From: an uncultured Desulfobacterales bacterium
GTDB taxonomy: Bacteria; Desulfobacterota; Desulfobacteria; Desulfobacterales; SpSt-501
Length of the DNA stretch: 64,000 nt
NCBI GenBank assembly: GCA_938048455.1
Contig: CALIUY010000016.1
Span: 140,796-204,795, forward strand
Direction of reading: 5' to 3'
Both the position numbers and the translations under genes were made by a program. This document shows positions 51,239-60,296 of the stretch, one piece after another. The notes below the pieces were generated by a model. It was given only the letters and a program-made list of their open reading frames with translations, was not told the DNA's origin and made no database searches. Position 1 is the stretch's first letter. The number at the start of each line of letters is the position of its first letter.

Positions 51239-53790
51239 CCGGAAGCCCAGGAGATGAGCCCTGGGCTCATCTTGATCCAGGGGTCGCCGTGCGGGGTCGC
51301 CCGCACGGCATATCCGAACCGTCCGGCGGTTTCACAGGTCAAGGTGCAGCCGTAGAGATGGTCGCCCTCCCCTCGGGATTCCAAGACCTCCATCAGGGCG
51401 ACGCGGCCGTTCACGAGCTCCGTATGGCTCTTGAAATGCCCGTAGTAGAGCTCGATGTCGACCTCCTCGGGGGTGAGCGATCCGAGGTGCACCTCGACGG
51501 TGATCTCGATCTGGTCCCCCACGCGCTGGATGCCGTGCGCGCTGCGCTGCGGCATTCCAAGGCGGATCTCCTGCCAATGCCGGCGCAACCGCGCGTGCCG
51601 CTCCGCCAGGCGCTTGGCCTCGCTCACCTCGTCGGCCGTCAGACGGTCGTACCAGCCGGCGGCCGGGGTGTAAAACTGCTCCGTGTAGTCACGGATCATC
51701 CGCAGACTGCAGAAGTCCTCCATGGCCACCTTCATCGAGGCCTTCATCATCTCGATCCATCTCGCCGGCACATCGCCGTTTCGCCGGTCGTAGAAGAGGG
51801 GAATGACCTCGTTTTCGAGCGTGTTGTAAAGCGCCTGGCTTTCCACCGCGTCCTGGTAGGCGTGGTCCTCGTATTCTTCGCCGTTGCCGATCGACCAGCC
51901 GATATCGGCGCGGTAGCCTTCGTCCCACCAGCCGTCAAGGATGCTCAGGTTGAGGCCGCCGTTGATCGCCGCCTTCATGCCCGAGGTGCCGCAGGCTTCG
52001 AAAGGTCGCCGCGGGGTGTTCAGCCAAACATCGGCGCCCTGGAGCAGATGCCGCGCCAGATGCAGATCGTAGTCCTCGAGGAAGACGAAGCGCTCGCGGA
52101 CCGCCGGCCGGTTGGCGAACTGAAAGAGCTGCCGGATGAGGTCCTTGCCCTCGTTGTCGCGGGGATGGGCCTTGCCGGCGAAGATGAACTGCACGGGGGC
52201 TTTGGGGTTGTTGATGATCGCCTCCAGCCGCTCGGGGTCCATGATCAGCAGAAAGGCCCTTTTGTAGGTGGCGAAGCGGCGGGCGAAGGCGACGGTCAGG
52301 ATGTTCGGGTCGAGCGCCTTCTCCACGGCCTCCAGGACCTTGCGCGGGGCGTTGCGGTTTTTGTATTGCCGTACCAGCTGCTCGCGGCAGGTGCGGATCA
52401 GGCGCGAGCGGTTCAACTCGTGGGCGCGCCAGAGTTCCTCGTCGTAGATCTCATCGATCCGGCGGATGTTTTCCGGCTTCTGCGAACCGAGATACCAGTC
52501 GGGTCCGAGGTAACGCTCGAAGAGGCCGGCGAACTCCTGGGACACGAAGGTGGGCAGGTGGACGCCGTTGGTGACGTGGGTGATGGGGACCTCATCCACC
52601 GGCCGTCCCGGCCAGAGGTGGGACCACATGCGGCGGGCAACACCGCCGTGCAGGCGGCTGACCCCGTTGCAAAAACCCGCGAGGCGCACCCCCAGAATGA
52701 ACATGGACAGGGGCGCATGCTCGTGGGATCCCTGGATCTGGCCCCAGGAGAGGATCTCCCGCTCGGAGAGGCCGAGTTTTTCGGCCACAGGCCGCAGATA
52801 GGCCCGGACCTGGTCGGCGGGAAACTCGTCGTGGCCGGCCGCCACCGGGGTGTGGGTGGTGAAGATGGTGCTGCGGGCGCAGATCTGCAGCGCGGTCTCC
52901 ACATTGACCCCCAGGGCTTCTACGGTCTGGGCGAGCCGCTCGACGGCGGCGAAGGCGCAGTGGCCCTCGTTCAAATGCAGAATCTTGGGGGTGATGCCCA
53001 GGGAGCGCAGGGCGCGGATGCCGCCCAGCCCCAGCAGCACCTCCTGGGCGAGCCGGCTGCGGGATTCGGCCGGATAGAGCCGGGCGGTGATTTCCCGGTA
53101 TTCCGGCGGGTTTTCGAGGATGTTGGTGTCCAGAAGAAAAAGCGGAATGGTGCCGATGGAGATCTTCCAGACCATGGCCTGGATCGCTCCCTCGGCGCCG
53201 CGGATGCTGACGCGCAATTCGTTTCCCTGGGCGTCGCGCATGCGCTGCAGGGGAAGATTGTAAAAGTCGGTTTCGGGGTAGGCCTCCTGTTGCATCCCCT
53301 CGTGATTGAGGTACTGCCGGAAATAGCCGTGCTGGTACATGAGGCCGACCCCCACGAGGGGAAGCCCCGTGTTGGAGGCGGCCTTGAGATGGTCGCCGGC
53401 CAGGATCCCCAGCCCCCCCGCAAAGAGCGGCAGGCTCTCATGAAGGCCGAATTCCATGGAGAAGTAGGCGATCGCCTCCGACCGCCCCAGCGGCAGCTCG
53501 AAGCGGATGTCGGGCTGGTTGACCCGCTTTTCGAACATCTGACGCACGCGCTCGAGGTGGCCGGTGAAGCTCGCCTCGCGGGCGAGCTTCTGAAGACGCC
53601 CCTGCGGCAGACGGGCGAGAAAGGGAATGGGGTTGCGCCGGCATTCGGCCCAGAGCCGGGGATCCATGCGGCGGAAAAGCTCGATCGCATCCCGCGTCCA
53701 GCACCACCACATGTTTTGAGCCAGGATCTCGAGAAAGGCCAGGTTTTCCGGAATGTTCGGTCGGACCTGAAAATAGCTGAACTGGACCAT
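51235..53790 (-). CDS. glgP: Alpha-glucan phosphorylase (GT35)
   Basis: AYFSMEFGLHESLPLFAGGLGILAGDHLKAASNTGLPLVGVGLMYQHGYFRQ...NEGHCAFA...EACGTSGMKAAINGGLNLSILDGWWDEGY. Confidence 0.94.
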   Translation of the reverse strand: MVQFSYFQVRPNIPENLAFLEILAQNMWWCWTRDAIELFRRMDPRLWAECRRNPIPFLARLPQGRLQKLAREASFTGHLERVRQMFEKRVNQPDIRFELPLGRSEAIAYFSMEFGLHESLPLFAGGLGILAGDHLKAASNTGLPLVGVGLMYQHGYFRQYLNHEGMQQEAYPETDFYNLPLQRMRDAQGNELRVSIRGAEGAIQAMVWKISIGTIPLFLLDTNILENPPEYREITARLYPAESRSRLAQEVLLGLGGIRALRSLGITPKILHLNEGHCAFAAVERLAQTVEALGVNVETALQICARSTIFTTHTPVAAGHDEFPADQVRAYLRPVAEKLGLSEREILSWGQIQGSHEHAPLSMFILGVRLAGFCNGVSRLHGGVARRMWSHLWPGRPVDEVPITHVTNGVHLPTFVSQEFAGLFERYLGPDWYLGSQKPENIRRIDEIYDEELWRAHELNRSRLIRTCREQLVRQYKNRNAPRKVLEAVEKALDPNILTVAFARRFATYKRAFLLIMDPERLEAIINNPKAPVQFIFAGKAHPRDNEGKDLIRQLFQFANRPAVRERFVFLEDYDLHLARHLLQGADVWLNTPRRPFEACGTSGMKAAINGGLNLSILDGWWDEGYRADIGWSIGNGEEYEDHAYQDAVESQALYNTLENEVIPLFYDRRNGDVPARWIEMMKASMKVAMEDFCSLRMIRDYTEQFYTPAAGWYDRLTADEVSEAKRLAERHARLRRHWQEIRLGMPQRSAHGIQRVGDQIEITVEVHLGSLTPEEVDIELYYGHFKSHTELVNGRVALMEVLESRGEGDHLYGCTLTCETAGRFGYAVRATPHGDPWIKMSPGLISWASG

Positions 53791-53925
53791 CGTCGGGCAC
53801 TCTCTTCGGGGAAATGGAAACGCTCCGACACGCCGCAGCGTGCGGAGGAAGGCGGCATTCGCGGTTGGTTTGGTTGAGAAGCAGGATATCGGGAGGGCCG
53901 GGAAAAATCAATCCGCCGCCGGATC

Positions 53926-56900
53926 TCATCGGCCGCCGAGCTTGAGCCACACCCGGACCCATTCGCTTGCGCCCCAGGCCTGGGCGTCGCAGCCGCGCGG
54001 AGTGTGCGGCCGGTCGCCGTCCAGGATTTCGGGCAGGTGTCCGAGGCAGCCGCTTTCGAGGAGCGCAAGGCTGCTCGTCAACCAAGCGAGCGCCGTTTTG
54101 CGGCCCGGCTCGCCGTATACACCGGCCCAGGCTTCGGCATAGGCCGGAAAGAGCCAAGTCCACGCCGTCCCGTTGTGGTAGGCCGGTTTGCGCTGGGTGT
54201 CCTCGTCGCCGCGGTAGGTGCCCCGATAGGGGCGCCAGGGGTCGTTCAGAAGACGCCCCTGCCACTCGATCGGCAGCGGATGGGTGACCGGACGGTCGGC
54301 GAGGCTGCGGATGCCCCCGGGGACCAGCAGCTCCTCGCAGGCGGCGAGAACCGCCCGGGCGATCGCGGGATCCTCAACCGCCCCGAGGGTCAAGGCGAGA
54401 AGCTGGTTGGGGCGCAGGTGATCGTCGGGGCGGGCGTTGGCCGCCGGGGTCCCCGATCCGCCGTGCAGGCAGTCGGCGAAGAAACCCTCCCCGGGACGCC
54501 AAAAGCGTTCCACCAGCGCGCGGCGGACCCGACGGGCGAGATCTTCCCATTCCGCGGCGGCCGGGGAATCGAGCCGTGCCATCAGCCGCAGGGCGGCGTG
54601 CCACAAGGCCTGGATTTCGATCGGGTAACCCTCCCGCGGGCTGGCCGCCGGGTGCTGGGTGTCCATCCAGGTGAAATGGGTCGGGCTGAACAACAGGGCC
54701 GAGTCCGGGTCCATGCGCACGCCGTTCGGCGTCCCCCGTTGCAATCCGCGCACGATGGAGGCGACGATTTCGCGCAGACGGCGACCGCCGCAGTCGACCT
54801 CCAGGGCCTCGAGGCCGCCTTCGGCCTCGGCCAGCTCCGCGCAGCAGACGGCGAACCACAGCGGAGCATCCGAAGTGTCGCGGTTGGACGTGTCGGCGCC
54901 GCGGATCATGTTGGGGAGCGTTCCTCGGTCTTCGAAGCGGCCGAAGAGGTGGAGCACCGAGCGCGCCTCCGAGAGCCGTCCGGCGGCGATCAAGCCGCGG
55001 CAGAAGATCAGCGCGTCGCGCCCCCAGTCGAGGAACCAGGGGTAGCCCGCGATCACCGTTTTCAGGCCGTCGCGTTCGACGAGGTAGTGTTCCAGAGCCT
55101 CCTGCAGCACGGCGAGCGGATGGACGGGGGGGTCTTCGCGGAAGAGAGAACCGGGGCAGGGCTCCGCTTCCGCCGCGGCGAGGAGGGCCGGTTCTTCGGG
55201 AAGGGCTCCGGCCTCGGCGAAGAGGGTCACCCGGTCTCCCCCGGCAAGCGGGGTCTCGAAGTAGCCGGGGCTGAAGAGATCCGAGTGCGGGTCCTCCCCC
55301 CGCTCCGCGTCGGCGGCGCGATGGACCATGTATTCCCACTGCGGCTCGAGAACGAAGCGGCCCGAGGAGACGGCGACGTTCAGGCCTGCTGCGGGGTCGG
55401 GTGCGAAACGAAAGCCGTCGGTCCGCGGGAACACCGCGGCGCGGAAACGATGCTCGGGGCCGGTGTAAGCTTTGGTCGGCTCGTGCACGCTGCGGCTTTC
55501 GATGTCGGGACGCAGGATCAGGCGCACCGGGACGTCGTCCGCAAGTCGTCCTTCGGCGCGCTCCGTGCGGTGGCGGTGGAACACGAGGTGTACGCCGTTG
55601 CGGCCCGGGGGCATCTGCAGCCGGAGCGAGAGCCGCACATGCTCCCCCTGTCCGCAGGGGACCCGGAAACGCCAGCAGAAACCGCTTTTTCCCGAGTCGG
55701 TGGAGAAGGCCTGCAGGCAGTCGAGGTTCAGCTCCCGCGAAAAGCCCTGGTAGAGGATCCAGGCACGGCAGCGCGCGAAGAGCATCCAGCGATCCACGGG
55801 ACGCACCGGGTCCGGATTGGCCGCGAGCAGCCCGTCGTAGCGGCTCTCGAGTCTGCCCCAGGCGACCGCGGTGCGTGCCATGGCTCCCCGGCCGTTTGTG
55901 GCCAGGATGCGGCGCGGCGTTTCGAGAAGCTCGGCGCGGCTGAAGCGGCGGCGCACGAAGGCCGCCTCGGGCGAAGGCAGAAGCAGCAGATCGGCCGCGG
56001 CGTGGCGCGTGGCGCCCGGTTCATGAACGCGCAGATCGAGGCCGATCGTTTTCGGTCGCCGCGGCGCGGGAAGGGGAGACAAAAGACAGAAATGCGTTCC
56101 CTCCACCGTGGCGATCGAGGTCTCGGCGCGCAGGGTGCGGCTGCGGTCCGTGACCCGCAGCCGGAAGGGCTCCCGCGCGATGACCAGCAGAAAATGCCCC
56201 GGGGGAAGCATGACTTCGCGGCGAAGATCCCGCGGCCACAGCCAGCGCGTGAGGCGGTGCCCCCATCCCTGTTGGGCGAGAAACCCCGCGGGATCGGCCT
56301 GCAGCGCCACGGCCGCCTGCTCCGGGTCGATCCCCGTCACGTCGATGCCGCGTTCTCCCCGGGAGAGGACTTCGAGGGCCTTGGCCCGCAGGCGCTGGCG
56401 TTCGATGCGGCCGGGCAGGACGAAGAGGTCCCGCCGTTCGCGCTGCAGAGCCTCGAGATCGGCCGGGTCCGGGCTCAGGCAGCGCACCTGGCCCGCCTCC
56501 AGGGCGCAGCCGAGCAGATCCCCGGCGGCGAAGGCCTCCACCGTCTCTCCGGTCAGCAGATCCACGCCGCGGCGGAGGTCGAGGCCGGGCTCCCGCGGAT
56601 CCCAGTAAGCCGCCCCCGGACGCGCGGCGTCGAGGTTGGCCAGCACGAGCAGCCGCTTGCCCTGGACCGGATCGCGTCGCAGGAGCGCGAGGTGGTTGCC
56701 CCCCCCGCGTTCGACCCAGCGGACTTCGGCGCCGGCATGCATCGCCGGGTGTTCTTTCAGGATGCGGCTCAGACGGGCGATCCAGTCGACCTGGTTGACG
56801 GGGGACCCCCAGTTCAGGGGCACGGCGTCGTGCACGTCGATTTTTTCCGCGGCGTACCACTCGACCCCGTTGGCGAAGCCGAAAGAGCCCGCAAAGGAGG

Positions 56901-58242
56901 AAAGGGCGCAGAGCGCCGTGCGCAGACGCGCCCAACGGTGGGAGGTGGCCGCGAGCCGGGGGTTGTCGTGGGTCTCGGCGAAATGGACCAGCAGCCCCTC
57001 CTGCGAGGCGATTTCGATCGCTTCGGAGAGGTAGGGTTCGATTTGGCTGCGATCGTAATTCTGAAACAACTCCGAGTAGGCCCAGTTGAGGTTGGCGGTG
57101 TCGAGGAGGCTGCGGGTGACGGAGATCTTGCCGCCGAGCCCTTCCAGCAGAAAGATCGTGTCCGGAAACTCCTCCCGCACCCGGGCGACGATGTAGCGCC
57201 AGGCCTCGTGCGGGATCATGTACCCGGCGTCGCAGCGGAAGCCGTCCACGCCGCGGCGGCACCAGGTGAGGAAGACGCCGGCCATGAAACGCCACAGCTC
57301 GGGATGACGGTAGTCGAGCTTGGTCAGGTCCTCCCACTGCACCCCCCAGGCTCCGGGAACCTCGATCCGGCCCTCCTCGGTGCGGCAGAGCCATTCGGGG
57401 TGCTCGTTGTGCAGATTCGCGGCCCAGCCGGTGTGGTTGATGGCGATGTCGAGAAACAGCCGCCCGTTGCGGCGATGCACGGCGTCCACCAGCTCGATGA
57501 ACTGCTCGGTCGGCGTGGCGCGGGGATCGAAGACCGCGAGCGCCGGGTCGACGCTGCGGAAGCTCAGCGCCGCATAGGGGCTGCCGAAGCGGCCCATGCG
57601 GCCGTAGGTCGTCGGCGTGGGGTGGATCGGCAGCAGGAGAACGATCCGGCAGCCGAGAACTCCCAGAATGAAGTCGAGCTCGGCGATCAGGTCCCGAAAC
57701 GTGCCCGAGGGCGGAATGACGGTGAAGTGCAAGGCGTCGAGCCGCTGAATGCAGGCTTCCTCCTCGGGCGGCGGCACCCGGCGGGCGCTTTTGTTGGGCC
57801 CGAATTGGCGGACGAAAGCGTTGTAGACGATGTTCGCCGCGCAGGAGTCGGCGGCGTCCACGTTCAGCACCGCGTTCGGCCCCGGCGGCCAGACGGGTCC
57901 GGCGGCTCCTTCCTCCAGAAAGAAGCACTTGGCCTCGAAATGGCCCGGCTCGCAGAGGGCGATGTCCACCCCGAAGCCGTTTTCCTCCAACGGGTGCATG
58001 GGGATGTCGAACCAGTCGCGGCCGAGCGGCGTCTGGCGGAGGTGCACACGGCGCACGATTTCCCGTCGGGCGAGCGCGGCGTGGCCGAGGTTGGTGCGCA
58101 GCCAGGCCGAACCTCTCAGTGCGGGCGGGACGCGCAGACGGAAACGGATCACGTCTCCGCAGAAATGCACCCGGTGTTCCCCGGGGGGCGGCTCCTGGAT
58201 CAGATCGGCGCGGTGCTGCATCGGCTCACCGGTGGAATTCAA
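53926..58242 (-). CDS. GH13 alpha-amylase-like domain fused to amylo-alpha-1,6-glucosidase (glycogen debranching enzyme)
   Basis: N-half GH13: LLLPIHPTPTTYGRMGRFGSPYAALSF...DIAINHTGW...VDGFRCDAGY...LLEGLGG; C-half: VIAGYPWFLDWGRDALIFCRGLIAAGR...GTLPNMIRGADTSNRDTSDAPLWFAVCC. Confidence 0.88.
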   Translation of the reverse strand: MNSTGEPMQHRADLIQEPPPGEHRVHFCGDVIRFRLRVPPALRGSAWLRTNLGHAALARREIVRRVHLRQTPLGRDWFDIPMHPLEENGFGVDIALCEPGHFEAKCFFLEEGAAGPVWPPGPNAVLNVDAADSCAANIVYNAFVRQFGPNKSARRVPPPEEEACIQRLDALHFTVIPPSGTFRDLIAELDFILGVLGCRIVLLLPIHPTPTTYGRMGRFGSPYAALSFRSVDPALAVFDPRATPTEQFIELVDAVHRRNGRLFLDIAINHTGWAANLHNEHPEWLCRTEEGRIEVPGAWGVQWEDLTKLDYRHPELWRFMAGVFLTWCRRGVDGFRCDAGYMIPHEAWRYIVARVREEFPDTIFLLEGLGGKISVTRSLLDTANLNWAYSELFQNYDRSQIEPYLSEAIEIASQEGLLVHFAETHDNPRLAATSHRWARLRTALCALSSFAGSFGFANGVEWYAAEKIDVHDAVPLNWGSPVNQVDWIARLSRILKEHPAMHAGAEVRWVERGGGNHLALLRRDPVQGKRLLVLANLDAARPGAAYWDPREPGLDLRRGVDLLTGETVEAFAAGDLLGCALEAGQVRCLSPDPADLEALQRERRDLFVLPGRIERQRLRAKALEVLSRGERGIDVTGIDPEQAAVALQADPAGFLAQQGWGHRLTRWLWPRDLRREVMLPPGHFLLVIAREPFRLRVTDRSRTLRAETSIATVEGTHFCLLSPLPAPRRPKTIGLDLRVHEPGATRHAAADLLLLPSPEAAFVRRRFSRAELLETPRRILATNGRGAMARTAVAWGRLESRYDGLLAANPDPVRPVDRWMLFARCRAWILYQGFSRELNLDCLQAFSTDSGKSGFCWRFRVPCGQGEHVRLSLRLQMPPGRNGVHLVFHRHRTERAEGRLADDVPVRLILRPDIESRSVHEPTKAYTGPEHRFRAAVFPRTDGFRFAPDPAAGLNVAVSSGRFVLEPQWEYMVHRAADAERGEDPHSDLFSPGYFETPLAGGDRVTLFAEAGALPEEPALLAAAEAEPCPGSLFREDPPVHPLAVLQEALEHYLVERDGLKTVIAGYPWFLDWGRDALIFCRGLIAAGRLSEARSVLHLFGRFEDRGTLPNMIRGADTSNRDTSDAPLWFAVCCAELAEAEGGLEALEVDCGGRRLREIVASIVRGLQRGTPNGVRMDPDSALLFSPTHFTWMDTQHPAASPREGYPIEIQALWHAALRLMARLDSPAAAEWEDLARRVRRALVERFWRPGEGFFADCLHGGSGTPAANARPDDHLRPNQLLALTLGAVEDPAIARAVLAACEELLVPGGIRSLADRPVTHPLPIEWQGRLLNDPWRPYRGTYRGDEDTQRKPAYHNGTAWTWLFPAYAEAWAGVYGEPGRKTALAWLTSSLALLESGCLGHLPEILDGDRPHTPRGCDAQAWGASEWVRVWLKLGGR

Positions 58243-58402
58243 GGATCGATGAAAAGAAGTATACCCCAGATCGCCCGAGGGACAAAACCAGGGGGGAGGC
58301 GGCGATCTTCAGGCTTGCAAAAAAACCAAAGGACGCTAAGCTCAGCGGAGCGGAGCCGGAAAGGCGAAAGGCCCGGAAGAACCAAGGCGAAAAGGAGGCC
58401 CT

Positions 58403-58837
58403 GTGGGTCGACGCGTGCTGGGGTGGCTGCTGTTGATTCTCTGGGCTGCCGGAGAATTCGCAATCTCGGCCTCCGCCCAGACGTCGCGGCCGGCGACGAC
58501 GCCCGGCTCGACCCGCCTCAACCTGGTCCAGGGGGTCGTCTGCGAAGAAATCCGCGACGGCGTTCCCGCAAACAGCGCGGTCGCCTTTTCGGTGTCCACG
58601 GCCAAGATCTATTGTTTCACGACCTTCGACGCCGTCGCCGAGGACACCTTCGTCTTCCACCAGTGGTTTTTCCGCGACCGCCCGAGTTCCCGCATCCGGC
58701 TTTCGGTGAAGGCCCCCCGCTGGAGCACGTTCAGCAGCATCCAGCTTCGCGAGGCCGATCGCGGTCCATGGCGGGTCGAGATCCAGGACGCCTCCGGCCG
58801 CGTCCTGAAGACCCTGCGCTTCAGCGTCACGGATTGA
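58403..58837 (+). CDS. DUF2914-type secreted protein
   Basis: Signal peptide; FTTFDAVAEDTFVFHQWFFRDRPSSRIRLSVKAPRWSTFSSIQLREADRGPWRVEIQDASGRVLKTLRFSV. Confidence 0.75.
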   Translation: MGRRVLGWLLLILWAAGEFAISASAQTSRPATTPGSTRLNLVQGVVCEEIRDGVPANSAVAFSVSTAKIYCFTTFDAVAEDTFVFHQWFFRDRPSSRIRLSVKAPRWSTFSSIQLREADRGPWRVEIQDASGRVLKTLRFSVTD

Positions 58838-58844
58838 AGGTCCG

Positions 58845-60278
58845 ATGGTCGAGACGATTTCCTTGCTCGGAACACTCCGCTGGCAGGACCTGGTCGACAT
58901 CGGCCTGAACAGCTACATCCTTTTCCGCTTCTATGTGCTCTTCCGGGGCACCTACGTCTTCCGGGTCCTGATCGGACTCACGATGCTCTGGTTTTTCCAG
59001 CAGATCGCGGCCTATCTCGGGCTGATCGTGACGAGCTGGGTGATCCAGGGCATCGTGGCGGTCGCCGCGCTGATCATCGTCGTCGTTTTCCGCAACGAGA
59101 TCCGCAATGTCCTCCAGGCCCGCAACCTCAAGTCGATCTTCTGGGGCGTTCCCCCGAAGAGCCGGGTCGCCCCAGTGGAAATCCTGGCCGAAAGCGTCTT
59201 CGAGCTCGCCCGCCGCCGGCACGGAGCCCTGATCGTCATCCCCGGGGAAGAGGACATCCGCGAACTGCTTCAGGGGGGGATCGCCTGGAGCGGCGAGATT
59301 TCGCGCGAAATGATCCTCAGCATTTTCTACCCCGGGAACCCCGTCCACGACGGCGCCGCCCTGGTCGAAGGCGAGCGCGTCTCGCGCGTGAGCGCCATTC
59401 TGCCGCTCTCCCGCCGCGAAGATTTGCCCTCGCATTTCGGGACCCGGCACCGCGCCGCCCTGGGGTTGACGGAGGCGAGCGACGCCGTGGTGATCGTGGT
59501 TTCCGAGGAACGCGGCGAGGTCAGCCTCGCCCAAGGGCCGAGGCTGCAGCGCATCCCCGATGCCGAAACCCTGATCGCCAGGCTCGAGGATCATTTCGGC
59601 GTCTCCGAGGCTCACGGCCCGGAGGCTCGCCGCGAGCGCATCGAGGTCACCACCGCCGCGTTGGTCTCGCTGCTCTTCATCACCGGCTTCTGGTACAGCA
59701 TCTCGCGCGGCCTGGAGACGCTCGTCTCCTTCGATGTTCCCGTCGAGTACCAGAACCGCAACCCGGGGCTGGAGATCGTCCAGGCTTCGGTCAACGCCGT
59801 ACGCGTGACCCTCTCCGGCTCCGGGACGCTCGTCAAATCCACGCGCCCGGACCAGGTGCGGGTGCGGGTGGATTTGAGTGCCTCCAGCGCCGGAGAAAAC
59901 ACGATCCCCATCACCGCCGGCAACGTGAGCCTGCCACCGGGCTTGAAGGTGAAAGACGTCTCCCCGCAGAGCATTCTCGTGGAGATGGACCTCACGGTGC
60001 GGAAGGAATTCCCCGTGCAAGTCGACTGGACGGGCCGTCTGCCGGAGAACATGATTCTCGCCGAGGCGGCCGTGGATCCGCCGCGGGTCGAGCTGGTGGG
60101 CAGCCGGCGGATTCTGGAGACGATGCAGACGATCTACACCGAAAAGGTGTCCCTCGAGCGGTTGCGCGAAGCCGGGGCGCTGGAGGCGCCGCTGTCGATC
60201 CAGCCCGCCTCGCTCAAGCTTGCGCCGGGCGCGCCGGAAAAGGTGGTGATCCGCTACCAGACGCGCCGCCGCGAGTGA
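58845..60278 (+). CDS. Membrane diadenylate cyclase (CdaA-type DAC domain) fused to C-terminal YbbR/CdaR-like domains
   Basis: Three N-terminal TM helices; NPVHDGAALVEG (DGA) and GTRHRAALGLTEASDA (RHR); central TM VSLLFITGFWYSISRG followed by YbbR-like repeats. Confidence 0.88.
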   Translation: MVETISLLGTLRWQDLVDIGLNSYILFRFYVLFRGTYVFRVLIGLTMLWFFQQIAAYLGLIVTSWVIQGIVAVAALIIVVVFRNEIRNVLQARNLKSIFWGVPPKSRVAPVEILAESVFELARRRHGALIVIPGEEDIRELLQGGIAWSGEISREMILSIFYPGNPVHDGAALVEGERVSRVSAILPLSRREDLPSHFGTRHRAALGLTEASDAVVIVVSEERGEVSLAQGPRLQRIPDAETLIARLEDHFGVSEAHGPEARRERIEVTTAALVSLLFITGFWYSISRGLETLVSFDVPVEYQNRNPGLEIVQASVNAVRVTLSGSGTLVKSTRPDQVRVRVDLSASSAGENTIPITAGNVSLPPGLKVKDVSPQSILVEMDLTVRKEFPVQVDWTGRLPENMILAEAAVDPPRVELVGSRRILETMQTIYTEKVSLERLREAGALEAPLSIQPASLKLAPGAPEKVVIRYQTRRRE

Positions 60279-60296
60279 CGGCGGCAAGCCGCCGGT

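Noticed and set aside
54004-58908. 1634-aa plus-strand ORF opposite the debranching fusion
   Set aside because: Antisense artefact of GC-rich coding DNA; minus strand encodes recognisable GH13 and amylo-glucosidase.
60279-60294. CGGCGGCAAGCCGCCG hairpin between convergent cdaA-type and UDPGP genes as terminator
   Set aside because: Short stem with no T-tract; may be a weak bidirectional terminator but not supportable as a called feature.
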